Shown here one piece after another: positions 22,299 through 35,000 of a DNA stretch of 64,000 nucleotides. The first letter of the stretch is position 1. Each line of letters opens with the position of its first letter. The stretch lies in assembly GCF_000516985.1 (NCBI RefSeq), contig NW_006917097.1, positions 1 through 64,000 on the forward strand, read 5' to 3'. The DNA comes from Pestalotiopsis fici W106-1 (Eukaryota; Ascomycota; Sordariomycetes; Amphisphaeriales; Sporocadaceae). A program made the position numbers and the translations under genes. Under the pieces are notes generated by a model that did no database searches, had not been told where the DNA came from, and saw only the letters and a program-made list of their open reading frames with translations.

Positions 22299-23815
22299 TG
22301 CGTATTGAATAGCGGGTGGACAGTGTGACCAGCAAGAAAATTGAAAGAACGGAAAGAAAGAATTGCATGGGCAAGTTTACATCATGAGGGGACAGTGATT
22401 ACTTTTATTATTATTTTTAAATCCCAGTTCTTGGGGCGAGATCGTGGACACTCCCGACGCCAAGACTCTCTCACACCGATAGAGTTCGGTACCTTGTTGG
22501 AAAGAAAGAAGAAAAAATCACCTGCATAAATCATGAAGTATATATAAGGAAGCGCATCTTCATTTGCCATTGTACTGCTGCGTGTGCCGTCTCTACGGAT
22601 ACCAAAATGTAAAAATCGTACTAAATAGGCCAAGACTGTCTCGTCTTGGATGGGCTGACAGCCATGTCTCAGTCTCCTGCATAGACTCGGTACGTAAACG
22701 GTCTTTTGGGGAACCCGCTTGCTTTTGGATGCAATACCCCGAAAGCTTGAGGTTATGTGATGAGCATCATCGCTGGATTTGGTCCGCAAGAATGGAAAAG
22801 AATTGGGCGCGCGGCTCTGTTAAAAGTAAACACAGTTGGTCTAATTTGCAAACCTTTTCGCTTGTTTCAAAACCCCCTATGATCTCCCAATCCTATGGTT
22901 ATATGTGAAGTTCAAGGAATTTCACACTGGGTCATGTCTGTTCATGCAGCCTTATTTTGCGATCTTCGGCCTCCAATTACCTTCCCTCTCTTGCAGCCTC
23001 GAACTGAGTCAGGCGGTCCGTAGCGTCCTCACTTGGGTTTTCTTTTCGGAGAAAAGGGAATGATAACATGACTTCTCTTCCGGCGACACTCTCACTTTTT
23101 CCTCCGGCTTTAGACCTTTGACAAAATGCAAAATGGGGCTGTAAGCAGCACTCTCGGTCTCGGTCCTATTGAAGAATGGTTAACAACGGCTAAGATCAGT
23201 TCGAGAGAGAGCACCTCCATACTTGCGACACTGCTATCATTGATGAGATCATACAAGTCCTCATATTTGCCATTACATATTCTTTTTTCCAGTGGTACGA
23301 TCTGTCTCGAACGTCTAAAAAGGTGTACCCAGAGGGTTGTTCGCATGCCTCTTACGGTATCGATGGTCAGAAGGCGGGGAAGGGTGTGAAAACCCGACGC
23401 GGACATGCTACAAAAAGCTGCGATTGGTAGCTCCTCCTCACATACACCAATCAGCACAGTATAGCGTTTGTGATTGACAGACACCACTGGTCCTGTGGTG
23501 ACATTGCAGGTACGATGGTAAGTGTGACGTACGCGCGAAGTACCAGCGCACCACCTCTGCTTATGATAGCACAATATCAAAATCCCATTCAGATCCTCTC
23601 CATGCTTCAATCTATATATTGTTCCCTGTCCAACATGAAGGTTGAAAAATGGTGCCGCAGTCTTCTCCGTCTCTCTGTGGCCGATGTCACCCTCTTAGAC
23701 CAAACATCATCACCTCTCTTCTCAAGCACAGATAAACGTGCCACTTTCAAACAATCGCACAAGTTTTGAAGACACCCTTGCCTTTATCGCCATCAACACG
23801 ACGATTTTACAAGTC
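22299..23815. other. intergenic, no gene seen
   Basis: 1.5 kb between two divergently transcribed genes. Short open frames only, without codon-like composition. A TATATATAAGG lies at about 22538-22548 (plus strand) with no matching gene downstream, and a TATATAT near 23613-23619 about 200 bases before the amidohydrolase ATG. Confidence 0.5.
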
Positions 23816-25619
23816 ATGGCACCTGGAGTGGTTGAAAGTGTAGAATCGTGGAGTTCACCGTCGCACATTCCATGTTCGTACGATGGACCGCCTCGAAATA
23901 TTCCCTACATTGACAACATCGACTTTGACAAATCACTCCAGCCAAAGGACTATAATATCACAGGGACCGACCCCGAATCTAAAATCCTCATACTGGATGT
24001 CCAGATACTTGATGCAACCGGGAAGCTACCGTACCGAGGGGATGTAATGATCCATGGTAAGTCAAGTGTACCTCAACCGCCAGCCCAGCCATTGTAATAT
24101 TTGGACTTTCTCAAACAAGCCGTAAGGGCAATATTTTGCGCATGTTGGCGTCGTTCCCGAAATTGAAACCCTCCAAAGGGATCCCGGTGTTCGCGTTTTC
24201 AATGGCAATGGTCGAACCCTGATGCCTGGTCTGGGCGATGCCCATACCCATCTCACCTGGGACGGTGGCGATCTCAATCGCCTCGGAGAAATGCCGGTCG
24301 AAGAACATACCCTGCTTACCGCCAGAAGCGCGCGATGCTACTTGGACTCTGGGTACACAATGTCAGCCGTCCTTGCCTCCTCCCGAGTCCGTGGTGTGTC
24401 AAACTAATGGCGAGAGACAGGTGTTACGGGGCCGCATCAGCCAAAGAGCGTCTGGATATCGTCATCCGGGATGCTATCAATGCCGGATATATTCCCGGTC
24501 CTAGATGTCTTGCCAACGGTATGGAAATGGCTCGGACCAATGGCGACCTTGTGGCGGGTATCACAGCATACGCTGACGGACCAGATCAGATGCGAGAGGT
24601 GTCAGTCATATCCATCATAGCTTGCAGCATGCACGTCGCATTTACTTACAAATTTGCAGAATTCGGCACCATATCAACCTGGGAGTAGACAACATCAAAC
24701 TGTCGATGTCTGGAGAATCAGTAAGTGCTAACGACCACAGCTTTGTGTCAGTTGATGGAGCCCGTACCGGCTGATACAGATTCGTACAACAGTTGACTGA
24801 AACACGAGATGCGGAGGACTGCTACTATACCGACGAGGAGACGGCAGCATGTGTGGATGAAGCTCACAAGTCTGGAAAGAGGCTATGCGCGCATGCCAGA
24901 GCTCGAGAATCTGTCAAGATGTGCATACGTCACGGTGTCGATGTTATCTATCATGCATCCTTTATAGACGAAGAAGGTGAGTATTGATGTTTTTTCGTCC
25001 CGGGAGGATTCACATGGGAAAACTCCCTTGATCGACGTTGACCATTTACACAAAACCAGGCATGGACATGCTAGAAGCTAGGAGGCACAAACACGTAGTA
25101 GCTCCGGCCATCAATTGGCTGGTAAATACGCTATACGAAGCTGGCGCTTTCGGATACGCGACCGAAAAGGCTGAGCAGGTTGGATATAAAAAGGAGCTAG
25201 AAGCCGCTGTGCGCGGCTTGAGAGAAATGCACCGCAGGGGAGTCGTCGTTCTTCCAGGGGGGTAGGTTTGAGACTTGAGTTACCCTGCTCCGGTACGGAG
25301 GCATCAGAAATGTGCAACTGACCACTGAAGCTGTTTATACAGTGACTACGGATTTGCGTGGACGCCTCACGGCACGTATGCGCGTGACCTACAGCACTTC
25401 CGGGACCTACTAGGTTTCACTTCGCACGAAGCAGTCATCGCCGCAACCTACGGAGTGGCCAAGCTCTTTATGCGGTCCCATGAGATGGGCCAGATCAAGG
25501 CAGGAAACTTTGCGGACTGCATTCTGGTAGATGGTGATCCTTTGGAAAAGATTGAGATCCTCCAGGATCATGGTAAACTGGACATTATCATCATCAATGG
25601 TCGGGTACACAAAGCTTGA
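23816..25619 (+). CDS. metal-dependent amidohydrolase, ochratoxinase/imidazolonepropionase-like, 7 exons
   Basis: Exons 23816-24056, 24127-24361, 24421-24600, 24660-24720, 24793-24976, 25060-25261 and 25343-25619 give exactly 459 residues. An N-terminal beta-domain is followed by a TIM barrel with the full binuclear metal set. These are H-x-H in D-A-H-T-H-L-T-W, the carboxylated Lys in N-I-K-L-S-M-S-G, His in R-L-C-A-H-A-R-A, His in V-I-Y-H-A-S-F-I-D and Asp in G-D-Y-G-F-A-W-T-P-H-G. The C-terminus returns to the small domain (A-G-N-F-A-D-C-I-L-V-D-G-D-P). Members hydrolyse amide or cyclic amide bonds and one Aspergillus member cleaves ochratoxin. The substrate here is unknown. No signal peptide was seen. 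The acceptor of exon 5 is CAACAG at 24792, not the nearer TACAG, because only it keeps the frame. Confidence 0.88.
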
Positions 25620-26036
25620 AGGATAGAGTGCCATACTGTTCTCAACCTGATCCTGCTCGAGATAGACCACCTCCTTCGTAGACCTCTAGGTTGTTATCGG
25701 CCCGGATCAAAGCCTGTAAAAAGGTAGAATTTGAGTTGCACCTAAAGTCCCTGGAATGTCGCGGCTGACGCTGGGAGCTCTCCTTTGCGTATCCATTTAA
25801 GCATGCCATCCCCCTCCACTCCAATGCCTTTTCAAAATTTTCAAGCATCTGACCTACCAAAAGCCATCAATCCATGAAGTCACATCTTCCTACCGAAAAG
25901 GAAATTCGATCCTGACACCGCTGAAACCAAGCTCACTTCAACCGCTCAATAACTATCTTGTCACAACTCGTCGCTGGCTAAAGAAAATGGGAAACAACCG
26001 GACGTGTTGGAGGTGCTGGAGCAAGACCTCCGTTTT
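25620..26036. other. intergenic, no gene seen
   Basis: About 0.4 kb downstream of the amidohydrolase. Only short overlapping frames without family features. Confidence 0.5.
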
Positions 26037-26039
26037 GAC

Positions 26040-26347
26040 TGCTAAACTCCTGTTCCACCTCAGCGGTCTGCCACTTTTTAGTCAACAACGAGACTATATA
26101 CAATGCTCATTGGATTCTACGATGTATTATTTGGCTATTCTACTTTACATTTGTTTTGATCATTTTGGTCGTCATTGCCAATCTCGCAATTCGCCCTACC
26201 TGGTATGACGATGAGTTGCCGGAGGAACACTGCCATATTCTGGATTCACCTGACAAAATGGCACGGGAGATCGAAAGGCGCAAAGAGCTTCTGATCGATG
26301 TGCGAGACGATCTTCGTGCCGAGCGACTCTTTTTAGTGGGCCGGTAA
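26040..26347 (+). CDS. possible small single-pass membrane protein (partial model)
   Basis: One frame is open from a TGA near 26037 to the TAA at 26345. It encodes a strongly hydrophobic segment (W-L-F-Y-F-T-F-V-L-I-I-L-V-V-I-A-N-L-A-I) followed by a charged tail with E-R-R-K-E-L-L-I-D-V-R-D-D-L-R-A-E-R. This composition looks like real coding sequence. There is no ATG before the hydrophobic part in this frame, so an upstream exon is needed. A CCACTTTTTAG acceptor ends at about 26082, but I found no convincing donor in the right phase. The true start is unknown. It could also be chance. Confidence 0.3.
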
Positions 26348-26891
26348 TCGTTTGAATAGGTGTCGCCGGGTGATAATCTGGGGATCTCGCTACATTTCAA
26401 TCGTGACGGGAACATGATATAAACCAAATTCACCACAAGATCAATTACTTGCCTTATATTTCACGCTTTTGTCGACTATTACCACCACAGCCACATCACG
26501 ATGAGCATTACGTACATAAGTAGACCAGGGTATAACACTTCCTTGGTCAGTCGAACAGGCATGGAAAGACCCCATTTGTGACGAAAATATCCCATCACCG
26601 AAAAGTGTTGAGACTGAGATGGGGGAATTCCTGCTTTATTCGCGTTGAAGGCGATGTCAAAGAAACTCACAATGTTACGATTGATGCATGGAGAAAGATG
26701 ATGACTATTCGAAATCAAAGATATCGTTGCCGACCAGACAAAAGAAATATGTTGTCCAAATAATGTGGGGGAAACATTACAACAGCAGGGAGTCCCCAGC
26801 CGTCACCAATCTGAGTACTAATCCAGCGATTACAGGACATGTCTACCATGAATCTCGAAGTGCCTCTCGCCCAGAGTTTTGCATAATTCTC
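26348..26891. other. intergenic, no firm gene
   Basis: 544 bases. The minus strand has a 79-codon open frame (26718-26479) ending in a hydrophobic Met/Leu/Trp-rich tail, but nothing else supports it. No other feature seen. Confidence 0.45.
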
Positions 26892-27695
26892 CTACATCTC
26901 AACTACCTTGGATGCATTGAAACCAGCAGACTGGCTGAAATAATAACCTCGTTGGTTCGTATATAACCGCTTCCCCTGATCATCCTCAAAGTCGCAGTTA
27001 TAGTGCGTGTGACCGAAAGCCCATAAGCAGATCGTCTCATTCCAGAGAGAATTGTCACGCAAATCTGTTGAGAATGCTGACTTGATCGTGCTATTGCTAT
27101 GTTGAGGATCTACGGCCCGGTTATCGGTAGTCGGGCTGAAATGGGTGAACACGGCAACCTTGCGCCCGGAGCCATTCAATCCTTCTAGTTGTGTCTTCAG
27201 CCACTGAACGTCGCGCCGATGCTCTTCATTATGCTTCTCGACATCCCATTCTTCGGTATAGTAGAAATCGTTGACCCCAAAGCTCACGTGATCGTGCGAC
27301 GCAGGGTCGACATTGGAGAATAGCGTACAGCCTAGTATCGTGACTTTGTCTTCTCCAACATCGATATCGAATCTTTTTCGATCAAGGAGGACGAATTCAC
27401 CCAGGTTCTCGCCACCCTCCTTTTTTCTGCAAACGTTCTCTTGGAACTTCGTCATGTCATCCTTCACCGTGGCCCAACTCGAATGATAAGGCTCATGGTT
27501 ACCCAATACGAGCAACACGATCTTGAATTGACCTAGTTGCACTAGCAAAAACTTGCTGTAATCATCGAAATCTTTGGAGAGACAGCCGACATCGCCTAGA
27601 AGAGCTAAGCAGGGTGCGCGTGGTGTAATCTCAAAGATATCATAACTTTTTGGTGCTTCAAGATGAAGGTCTGAGAGGATCTGGATAGCGACCAT
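26892..27695 (-). CDS. calcineurin-like metallophosphoesterase, single exon
   Basis: Intronless, 267 residues, ATG at 27695. All metallophosphoesterase metal-binding blocks are visible in order: S-D-L-H-L-E (residues 8-13), L-L-G-D-V-G (about 32-37), V-L-G-N-H-E (about 63-68), F-T-H-F-S-P (about 184-189) and F-G-H-T-H (about 227-231). The last is the GH-x-H block of the superfamily. The second block lacks the usual second Asp/Asn (G-D-V-G rather than G-D-x-x-D). Members are phosphodiesterases or phosphatases with a two-metal centre. The exact substrate cannot be told. No targeting signal was seen, so it is probably cytosolic. Confidence 0.85.
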   Translation of the reverse strand: MVAIQILSDLHLEAPKSYDIFEITPRAPCLALLGDVGCLSKDFDDYSKFLLVQLGQFKIVLLVLGNHEPYHSSWATVKDDMTKFQENVCRKKEGGENLGEFVLLDRKRFDIDVGEDKVTILGCTLFSNVDPASHDHVSFGVNDFYYTEEWDVEKHNEEHRRDVQWLKTQLEGLNGSGRKVAVFTHFSPTTDNRAVDPQHSNSTIKSAFSTDLRDNSLWNETICLWAFGHTHYNCDFEDDQGKRLYTNQRGYYFSQSAGFNASKVVEM

Positions 27696-27899
27696 ATTGC
27701 CTTTGGGTGGGTGTCTGGAATATCGATGATAGTATGTTGGGAGCCGGGGTTCTAGTTTCTAGTCCCTAGGTCGTGAGTGCTATCTAGACGGCTAAAGACA
27801 TCATTTGAGTCGCAAACTGAAAGATGCAGGTCTCAGGGCAGGACATTGGTACCTGCGCGTGGAGGAACAACCGGCGTACGGTTGCCTAGAGGGCAAACT

Positions 27900-28130
27900 G
27901 TTAAAAGCCCTCAAATTATGCAGCGAATAGCTAAAGTCACGTTAATACCTAATTATAAAAAATGCTTAAAGAAATTTAAAACGAAAAAAAGGGGAAATAA
28001 AAACGAAGAAAAAAAGAAGAAGAATAATATTTATATTTAAAATTTCGTTTTCTTTCAGGTTTTTCTTATAATAATATATTATTATAGCTGCGTAAATAGG
28101 AGTATATAGTGTTAAAATGGCATTTTTTTA
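27900..28130. repeat. short AT-rich, RIP-like patch
   Basis: An isolated A/T-rich stretch with long A and AAG runs and TATAATAATATATTATTATAGC, between GC-balanced flanks. Composition is like the block at 1-10100. It may be a transposon remnant or a decayed repeat. No domain recognised. Confidence 0.5.
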
Positions 28131-28295
28131 AAGGTTGGCCTTTTACCAGTGACGCTTTTTCTTGGCAGCTGCCAGTGGCCCGCCCAGTGGTAGGTGGTAG
28201 CTATATCGTAAGGCAATATTCGAGGTTTAAATATTAGAGGCCTCTCACCAAACTTTTACCTGTATACCTGTAATAGGTATGAACGGGGAAATAGG

Positions 28296-29053
28296 ATGGA
28301 TGTATTTCCAGAATCGCTTACCGCATTGATTGCGCAACGTCTCAACCCCCGTCAGGTTCCATGTGCGCTGTGGGGCCATTGCCTTCTCAATGTCCATGGC
28401 GTTCCATCCATCATAGACGTGAGTCTATCTTGACCCTTGAAAGTCTGACCATCGGCTAGCTGTGTTGCTGAAAGTCGATAGACTTTGTTGTTCCTAACCA
28501 CTGCTTGGAGATTGCGTCCAACGCAACGGCTCAGCTTGGCAGCCTGATAGCAGTTTCGGACTTGCAGGCTTGTCGTGCAAGCTCGCCAGACCGAATTTCG
28601 CCGCCGCCATCATTTCATCTGCTTATCAAGGACGACGAAATCATGGTAGAACTTTACGTACAAGCCGAGACACTCTGGTGCCTACCACCACTCTCTGCTC
28701 CCTTGTCCTCGGACTTCCTTGTCTGCTTCCGACCAAACTATTCTGCCATCAAAGCGGCCAGGTCGGGGATCTGGTGCATTCTAGCCAAGTCAATATGATG
28801 TTATGGTCCCGAAAGCGCACATCTTGCTGGAAGCTTTCCTACGAATATACGCGCGCGACTCAGGAAAGCGCGTAGGTGCTTTTGCGATGCCTATGATTTG
28901 TTATATGGAGGAGTATATGGACGATGATGGGTTCTTGGACGACAGCCAACCTCCAGAACTTCTAAGAACATTTTACTCGGAGCTCAGAGATGGGAGTAAA
29001 CCAGCTAATTTGTGGACCCAGGAGCTGAAGGCAGCTATTGGAGTTTCTACTTA
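28296..29053 (+). pseudogene. broken fungal nucleotidyltransferase-like family gene
   Basis: Exon 1 is 28296-28418 and exon 2 starts at 28475 after a GTGAGT ... GAAAG intron. The protein begins M-D-V-F-P-E-S-L and carries C-A-L-W-G-H-C-L-L ... G-V-P-S-I-I-D-S-I-D-F-V-V-P. This is the W-G-x-x-L-L-x-x-x-G-V-P ... D-x-x-F-V-I-P pattern of a large ascomycete family with a predicted nucleotidyltransferase fold. The C-terminal block V-P-K-A-H-I-L-L-E-A-F-L-R-I-Y-A-R-D lies at 28806-28859. Between them are two lesions: a one-base shift near 28715-28718 (extra C in TTCC) and an in-frame TAG at 28782-28784. The stop could be a CAG changed by C-to-T. The AT-rich patch just upstream makes RIP leakage possible. 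Confidence 0.65.
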
Positions 29054-32000
29054 GGATTCCGAATGTGGTATATTATGTATGTCGTGGACAATGAAAAAGA
29101 TTACCATGTTCCAACCCTTGATGTCAAGATTCCCGACACTCAAAGTGATAATGACCTTCCACGGTCTTTTTTAAACAAATATATCGGGCTTGGATCTCGT
29201 GTTCAGCATTTTTATGTCACCTAAGAAACTATAGGCGAATTGCAAGTTCGCCTTGACAACCTATAATAGTGAGCCCGCTATCTAAACCGCGAGGAGCAAA
29301 TAGCCTCTAGCTCGGGACCAGCCCGATGCCTTCATTGTACTGCATGAGCTCTTTCGAATCGTCTTCCGATATGAGAGGTCGTCCATGCAATGCTCGACCA
29401 AATGTGCAGCATTTCGACAATGTATGAATACTTCAGCATCCATCTTGCAAAGGCATCTAGACCAGCAGTCTTCTACTCCGTGGCTAGCATGCTACGTATA
29501 CTCCCAATTCCATTGTGCAACTTGTCACGCCAGTGACAAATCAAGTTGGCTTCGCTTCATGGAGTGGCTTCGACGGCAGTAGCAAACCCGTAAAAATCAT
29601 GTCTTGAATTGTATCATGTATACAACTGGGTGGAGTGCAGTCAAGGCTTAGCTTCCTCGGTCTCGGGCCGCAAAACAGACTTTCGAGTCTGAAGGAAGGG
29701 AGAACGGGATCCTTCCCCCCTCCCAATCGGCCGATGTCACCATAAACCAGGATCATGTGCAGTCATGATGGTCGAGAGCCAACCTAGAAAGGATCATGGA
29801 GAGAAAAGATGGCTTGCGGACGAGACCCCATGTTACCGCTCAGTATCAGGAGGAGGGGTAAGGGGTGGTCAGCCCTCGTGATTGACGGCATGGCAGCTAG
29901 GATCATATATGTCGAGGTCATCCGAAAACAAACAAGAAGTGGATGCGACTGTGTGGTGTCAATCATATAAATCTTGTGCCGTCGATGCACGAAATTGGAT
30001 AATGATGCCGGTAGATTTCTTAGGTCCCTTTTTTTTTTTTTTTTTTTTTGGTTATAAGCCTGCCGATTTGGATTCTTGTATAATGAGGATCAAAAATACA
30101 TGCGATTCTACATCTGCTAATCTTCAGCTTACATATCTTGTTCCCGTTGCGAACAAGCGAGCACCGGGTCTAACCGTCAGCTGGATTCTCTATGCGTAGA
30201 TATCGGATGAAATTGAAACTTGGGCACGAGATAAGGTTATCAGTCTCAGATCTACGGATGCTCGTCTCGGCCGAAGCTTCTTGACGATATAGATTCACAT
30301 TTTATTGTTATGCGACATCTCCAGCTCAGAGACCATATCCTGAGCTATATCCACTGCGACCAAGCTATGTGCCATTGTCGCTTCTTATTGTTCTGTTATG
30401 GTCCGGGATCATCATGGATGTAAAACCACGCAACTCATTTATTGTTTGGTCGACGATCGCTGTACACTGACGTTCCGAGGTCTGAGCGCTGACGATCGGG
30501 ACGCTTACCGAGTTCTTTTTTGTGATCCTCGCGACTCCACGGGCCTGGCAGGTTGCACAAACAGAGCAGCCGATTGATAGCCGCCTGTGCCTCGCTTGAA
30601 AAGCCCAATACCCGGGCTACCATTTGATAATAGTAGGGATAATATTGACAGTAGTAGCACTGCTGCCCCGCGTCCTAGTATACCGCCGCCGTCGCAGCCC
30701 AGTTCTGGTCCGAGACGAATCGGGTTCAGAACATCAGACGGGACGACGCGAAGTGCATCGTGACGTAGGATGTGCATCTTGGTCTTGCCCCGAGCCATGG
30801 CTCATCGTCTGTGCTCATCAAGAAAGCAAAAGACTTTGTACGGTCGATGCTGCACCCCGCGTTGTACGCCTTGCCTGCTTGTTTAGCACCTTGATTTGCC
30901 GTGCACGTTTTTGCCATGGATGATTTTCTGGTCAAATATTCACGCACGGGCCCCAGGCAAAGGCTCTTTTGATTTTGACATTGACAGTTTCCCCCTTGAT
31001 TGCCGAAATATCCATGCCGATCTTGAAAGACTTGGGAGACTTTGCTGGGGGGTTCAACTACCAGGTTCCGTGGTGATGCGGAAACTTTTGGACCGCTCGT
31101 GTTTGAATATTTGGTTATAATGTGCGCGCAGCCTATATAATTTTGGGGTACTGAACGTTGTTGAGTAATCTTGGCGACCAAAGTACGAGTTCAAACGTAT
31201 GTGCAATTGCAACAACATGGATAGGTCGGGGACGGCGTAACAGTATCGGGGAATAGACGACGACATGCCTCCGACAAGCACCAGGGTAAGGTATCTAGCG
31301 ATCACGTAAGCTTGTCTAGGTCAAGGGAGTTATCTTGTTGTCTTTAGAGTTTCTGGCACAAAAAGAGTCTCGAAAGAACGTGTGTGTGCGCTGAGATGTG
31401 CTTTTGATAGACGGGTAATTGCGATGGACCTGGTAGCCTTTATGATCAACAGGCCTGATCTGGCGTTCCGCGATCTGTAAACCCTAGGTGCTCCCAACGT
31501 ACGATGATCCGTGAACTATTGGCCTCATAGTGCACCCAGCTAGATCACAAAGACCAAGAAAAAGGCTCGAACCCACTTCGTCTGCTACTCCACGATTTGC
31601 ACTGCGCCCAAAAAGATGATGCGGTATGTATGAAAATTGCTGATTGCTCTCAGCTGTGATGCCCTCTGCTTGGGGTCAGTTGAGGAGAGGGGATCTTTGG
31701 GGGGCCCTTGACATCGAAGATCCTGACACGAGACCCTGTGGACGGTGGGGAACGGAACACCTTGCCTGGGCAGACCTTGCGAAAAGGGTAGGCAAAGGGC
31801 CACCTTCAGGTCTGTCGGGCATGTGGAGTGCAATCTTGGATCGCTGTCAAGTGTCAACCCCAGAAACTGTGGAGCTACGGGTGACGAGTATCTGATTACA
31901 ATGCGTATCCTGCAAAGCTCTCAGCCACGATATCGGTAATAGCGATCGTAAGACCCTGATCTTCACCCTCTGAGGTTGATTGTACTGTGTAGAGAGAGAG

Positions 32001-35000
32001 TGTGATAAACGATTGCCACCGGCAGAGTGTTCAGCGTATTGTCTAGTCCAGTCTAAAATATCATACTAGTCAACATGTACGAAATATGTAATGTAGGTAC
32101 GGCACTCGTCTGACTGCATTCATGCAGCATCCAATGCTGGCGATCTTCTCGTGTGGCACCAGAACTTTATTTGCGCATATCGAAGATTCCATCACGACCT
32201 GTACCTAGGTAGGTATATCCTTGGAACTGATAATCTTGTGGACAACAACTAGATTCTGTACAGTACTTATAAAACATCAAGTATTGAATTTTACCTAGGC
32301 AACTAATGCACGTTGTTTTGTAATCCTTTCCTGGGTTGGATGCCACCAACGATGTAGCCGTCTGAATGAGGATAACGCTACGAGTCATTGCCCTTCCAGA
32401 AGGCGCATATCCATTCTGTCGGGTCGTCATCAAACCGGTCTTCTAGTGACGCTATCGACGGTCGTCAGAGATAGTTTGTAGACCATCGCGATAGTCTGAT
32501 GGGAAAGCCTTTCTCGCAAGTCGCCGGATCGAAGCCCATCGGGGATTTCTTTGCGCTATGGTACTACTATAATGTAGCCTGCCTACGGTACCTACTACCT
32601 GGCTAAGGTTAGTTAGTCCATGTACCTACCTACATTACCAAAGGTATCGTCAGGACTCAGCTCCCCCCGTTCGTCATTTACTGGCTTATGGGGCAACTAC
32701 TGCGCGTGAACGATACGCGAAATCGCATCTCGGCAACAAATCCACATCACCCAAGGATACCTAGGCAACGTGGACGATGTGTTATTCCGTCCAAGCGATA
32801 CGGACACATTCGTGCGTCTGGTGAATCACGTCTTCTGGCTTGATGGTGGCGCTCCTGGTAGCAAGAAGATTCGTTCTGTAGGCACATGTCGATGCCAACT
32901 GCATGTCAATCTCCCGCCTGTTTGTTCAGTGTTTCATAGAAACATGTTCCGGTCGGCTCCTCCCCAACCTGAGACGTCCCACATATCGACGGCGGCCGAT
33001 CCGAAGAGACCTCACCAGTGACCAGAAAGGCATCTACTGTAGGTAGGGTAGGTGGCAGTGTGTTTTTTCTCCCCCCTTCCCCCCCAGCTGGGTCAAACAA
33101 GTCGTATCCGTGCAATAATTTTTCTCTTTCACTTTTTTCCACAACTTCGGCACGCCGGAGTCAAGCGGACAGGGTTTCTGACTTCGAACCCTTGGGGGGA
33201 TCTGGATGGACATTATATCTTCTATATTCGGACTGTGGGGCACTGTTAATGTACCATGGTACCGTACCTAATGCAACTAATAGCTCATAAGTGATTGATT
33301 GCATTTTGTTGTTTTATTCTTCGGGGTCTCGCGCGACTCAGAGCTGACTGACTTCCCACCAAAGAAAATCTTAAGAATTGTGTAGCGACCCTGCTAACAT
33401 GCTTTGTGCTATCTAAACTGGAGCTGCTCCAACCATTTGCATGAGGCTATTCAAGCACTATTAGGTAGTAAGATGGTAATCGCCTGTCTGAAGCGGCCGT
33501 GTCTTTATTCAACGATATGAGCATTCTTTTAATTCAATCGTCGTGATTTCTTGCCATGGCTTCCAACTTGACTTAATCCGCGAATCCGCCGCAAAAAAAA
33601 GACTTCTCCATCACACGCAGTGGCCCTAGGCTCCTAAAGGGTTTAGCCAGGGGTCAACTCATTACCACCCACTCCAAGGCCTTCCGTAAGAGGGGGCATC
33701 TGAGTGTAGAGAACAAGGGGGTACCCATGCCTAGTCGCGCTGGTCCTTCTGCTTGCTGTTTTCCTCGAGCGCCCGTGGTGAACTCGACTGTTAGTTCAGA
33801 TGTCGCCTGCACAAACGCTTCTATTAGCATATGCAGCGGCATTGTAAGGGCCGGAGGAAAATCTGAAGTTTGTTCTCGCCGGTTTGGTTTGTGATTACAT
33901 ACTACTACATTGCGGTAGAGAGGTGCTATACTAGGTTGACATATCATTTGGTGCCGTCGTCATCCGCCAGAGAGAGATAATACTACTGCCGTCCAGTGAT
34001 TGCATCCATCTGCCGTTTGATGCATGAGCGGGAAGCCACCAACCTGATTATACCTTACCCGACCTTGCCTACCCTCGTCACTGGCTGAGGCAAGGCAAGC
34101 CAAGAGGGCATGGACATGGGCAATGGCATTTCCGTATCCCCCGTGCGTACCTGAGAAATACCTACGGCGTGCCCTGTCATTCACGAGATCGTCATGTCTG
34201 TGTAAAATGTAGGCAGCTTGCTAGGTAGGGGCATGTCGTTCCAGGGGGGAATCACACCCCAAAACCCTCGCCTTTTTTGGACCCCTGTGCCTGGTTGGCA
34301 CTACTGTGAAGTACGCTGCGTACATGCCTAGGTTAGTGTATTCAGTACTGTACGCTGGAGGAGGAGTTGAGGAGAGAGGAGTGCGGGCACCCCTTCCACC
34401 TCCACTCAAAAAGCCAGTCCAGAATCAGAATGCCTGATGCTTGGCAGGCCAAATTGTGCATCAGTTTAGGTCGGTCTTGGTGCGTCCAGGAAAGTGGGTG
34501 TCCGCTGCAGACAGGCTCGATCTTAATTTATTGGCTCGGGAACTGCCTGGGCGTTCTTTTCGACAGCCATCGCCTCCGATCGCCAGAGTTTAATACTCAT
34601 ACTAGAAGAGCCATCGCAACGCCAGTTCCCGCACGTGGGAATTGGACAATCTCCTTTCTCTATCCTTTCTGCCTTCTTTCTCGACGTCTTCTTCCCCGGC
34701 CGTTCGGATCGTCTGCCACTGGTTCCCTTGCTATCTGTCTCAAGTGGAGACTCATCGGAGCAGCTCGAGGGAAAAAAAAAAAAATCAATCTTGGACCTCG
34801 AGTACGAATCAATCAATACACACACATACATTCATTCACTCACTCACCTTCTTTTACTCTTTTCTCTTTCTTTCTTTACCTCTCGGAAGTCGAGACAATC
34901 TCCAGACTTGTTTCTGGCTCGCGGAGACATTCTCTTCTAGAGAATGTTGGGGGAACAGGAATTACTTACGATACACATAACTATTCCGCAATCCCAATGA

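Noticed and set aside
31560..31640. tRNA-like GGGTTCGAGCC on the minus strand
   Set aside because: No A box, cloverleaf or acceptor stem could be built around it.
33130..33260. tRNA-like GGGTTCGAAGTC on the minus strand
   Set aside because: Flanks do not fold into D and anticodon arms, so it is a chance match.
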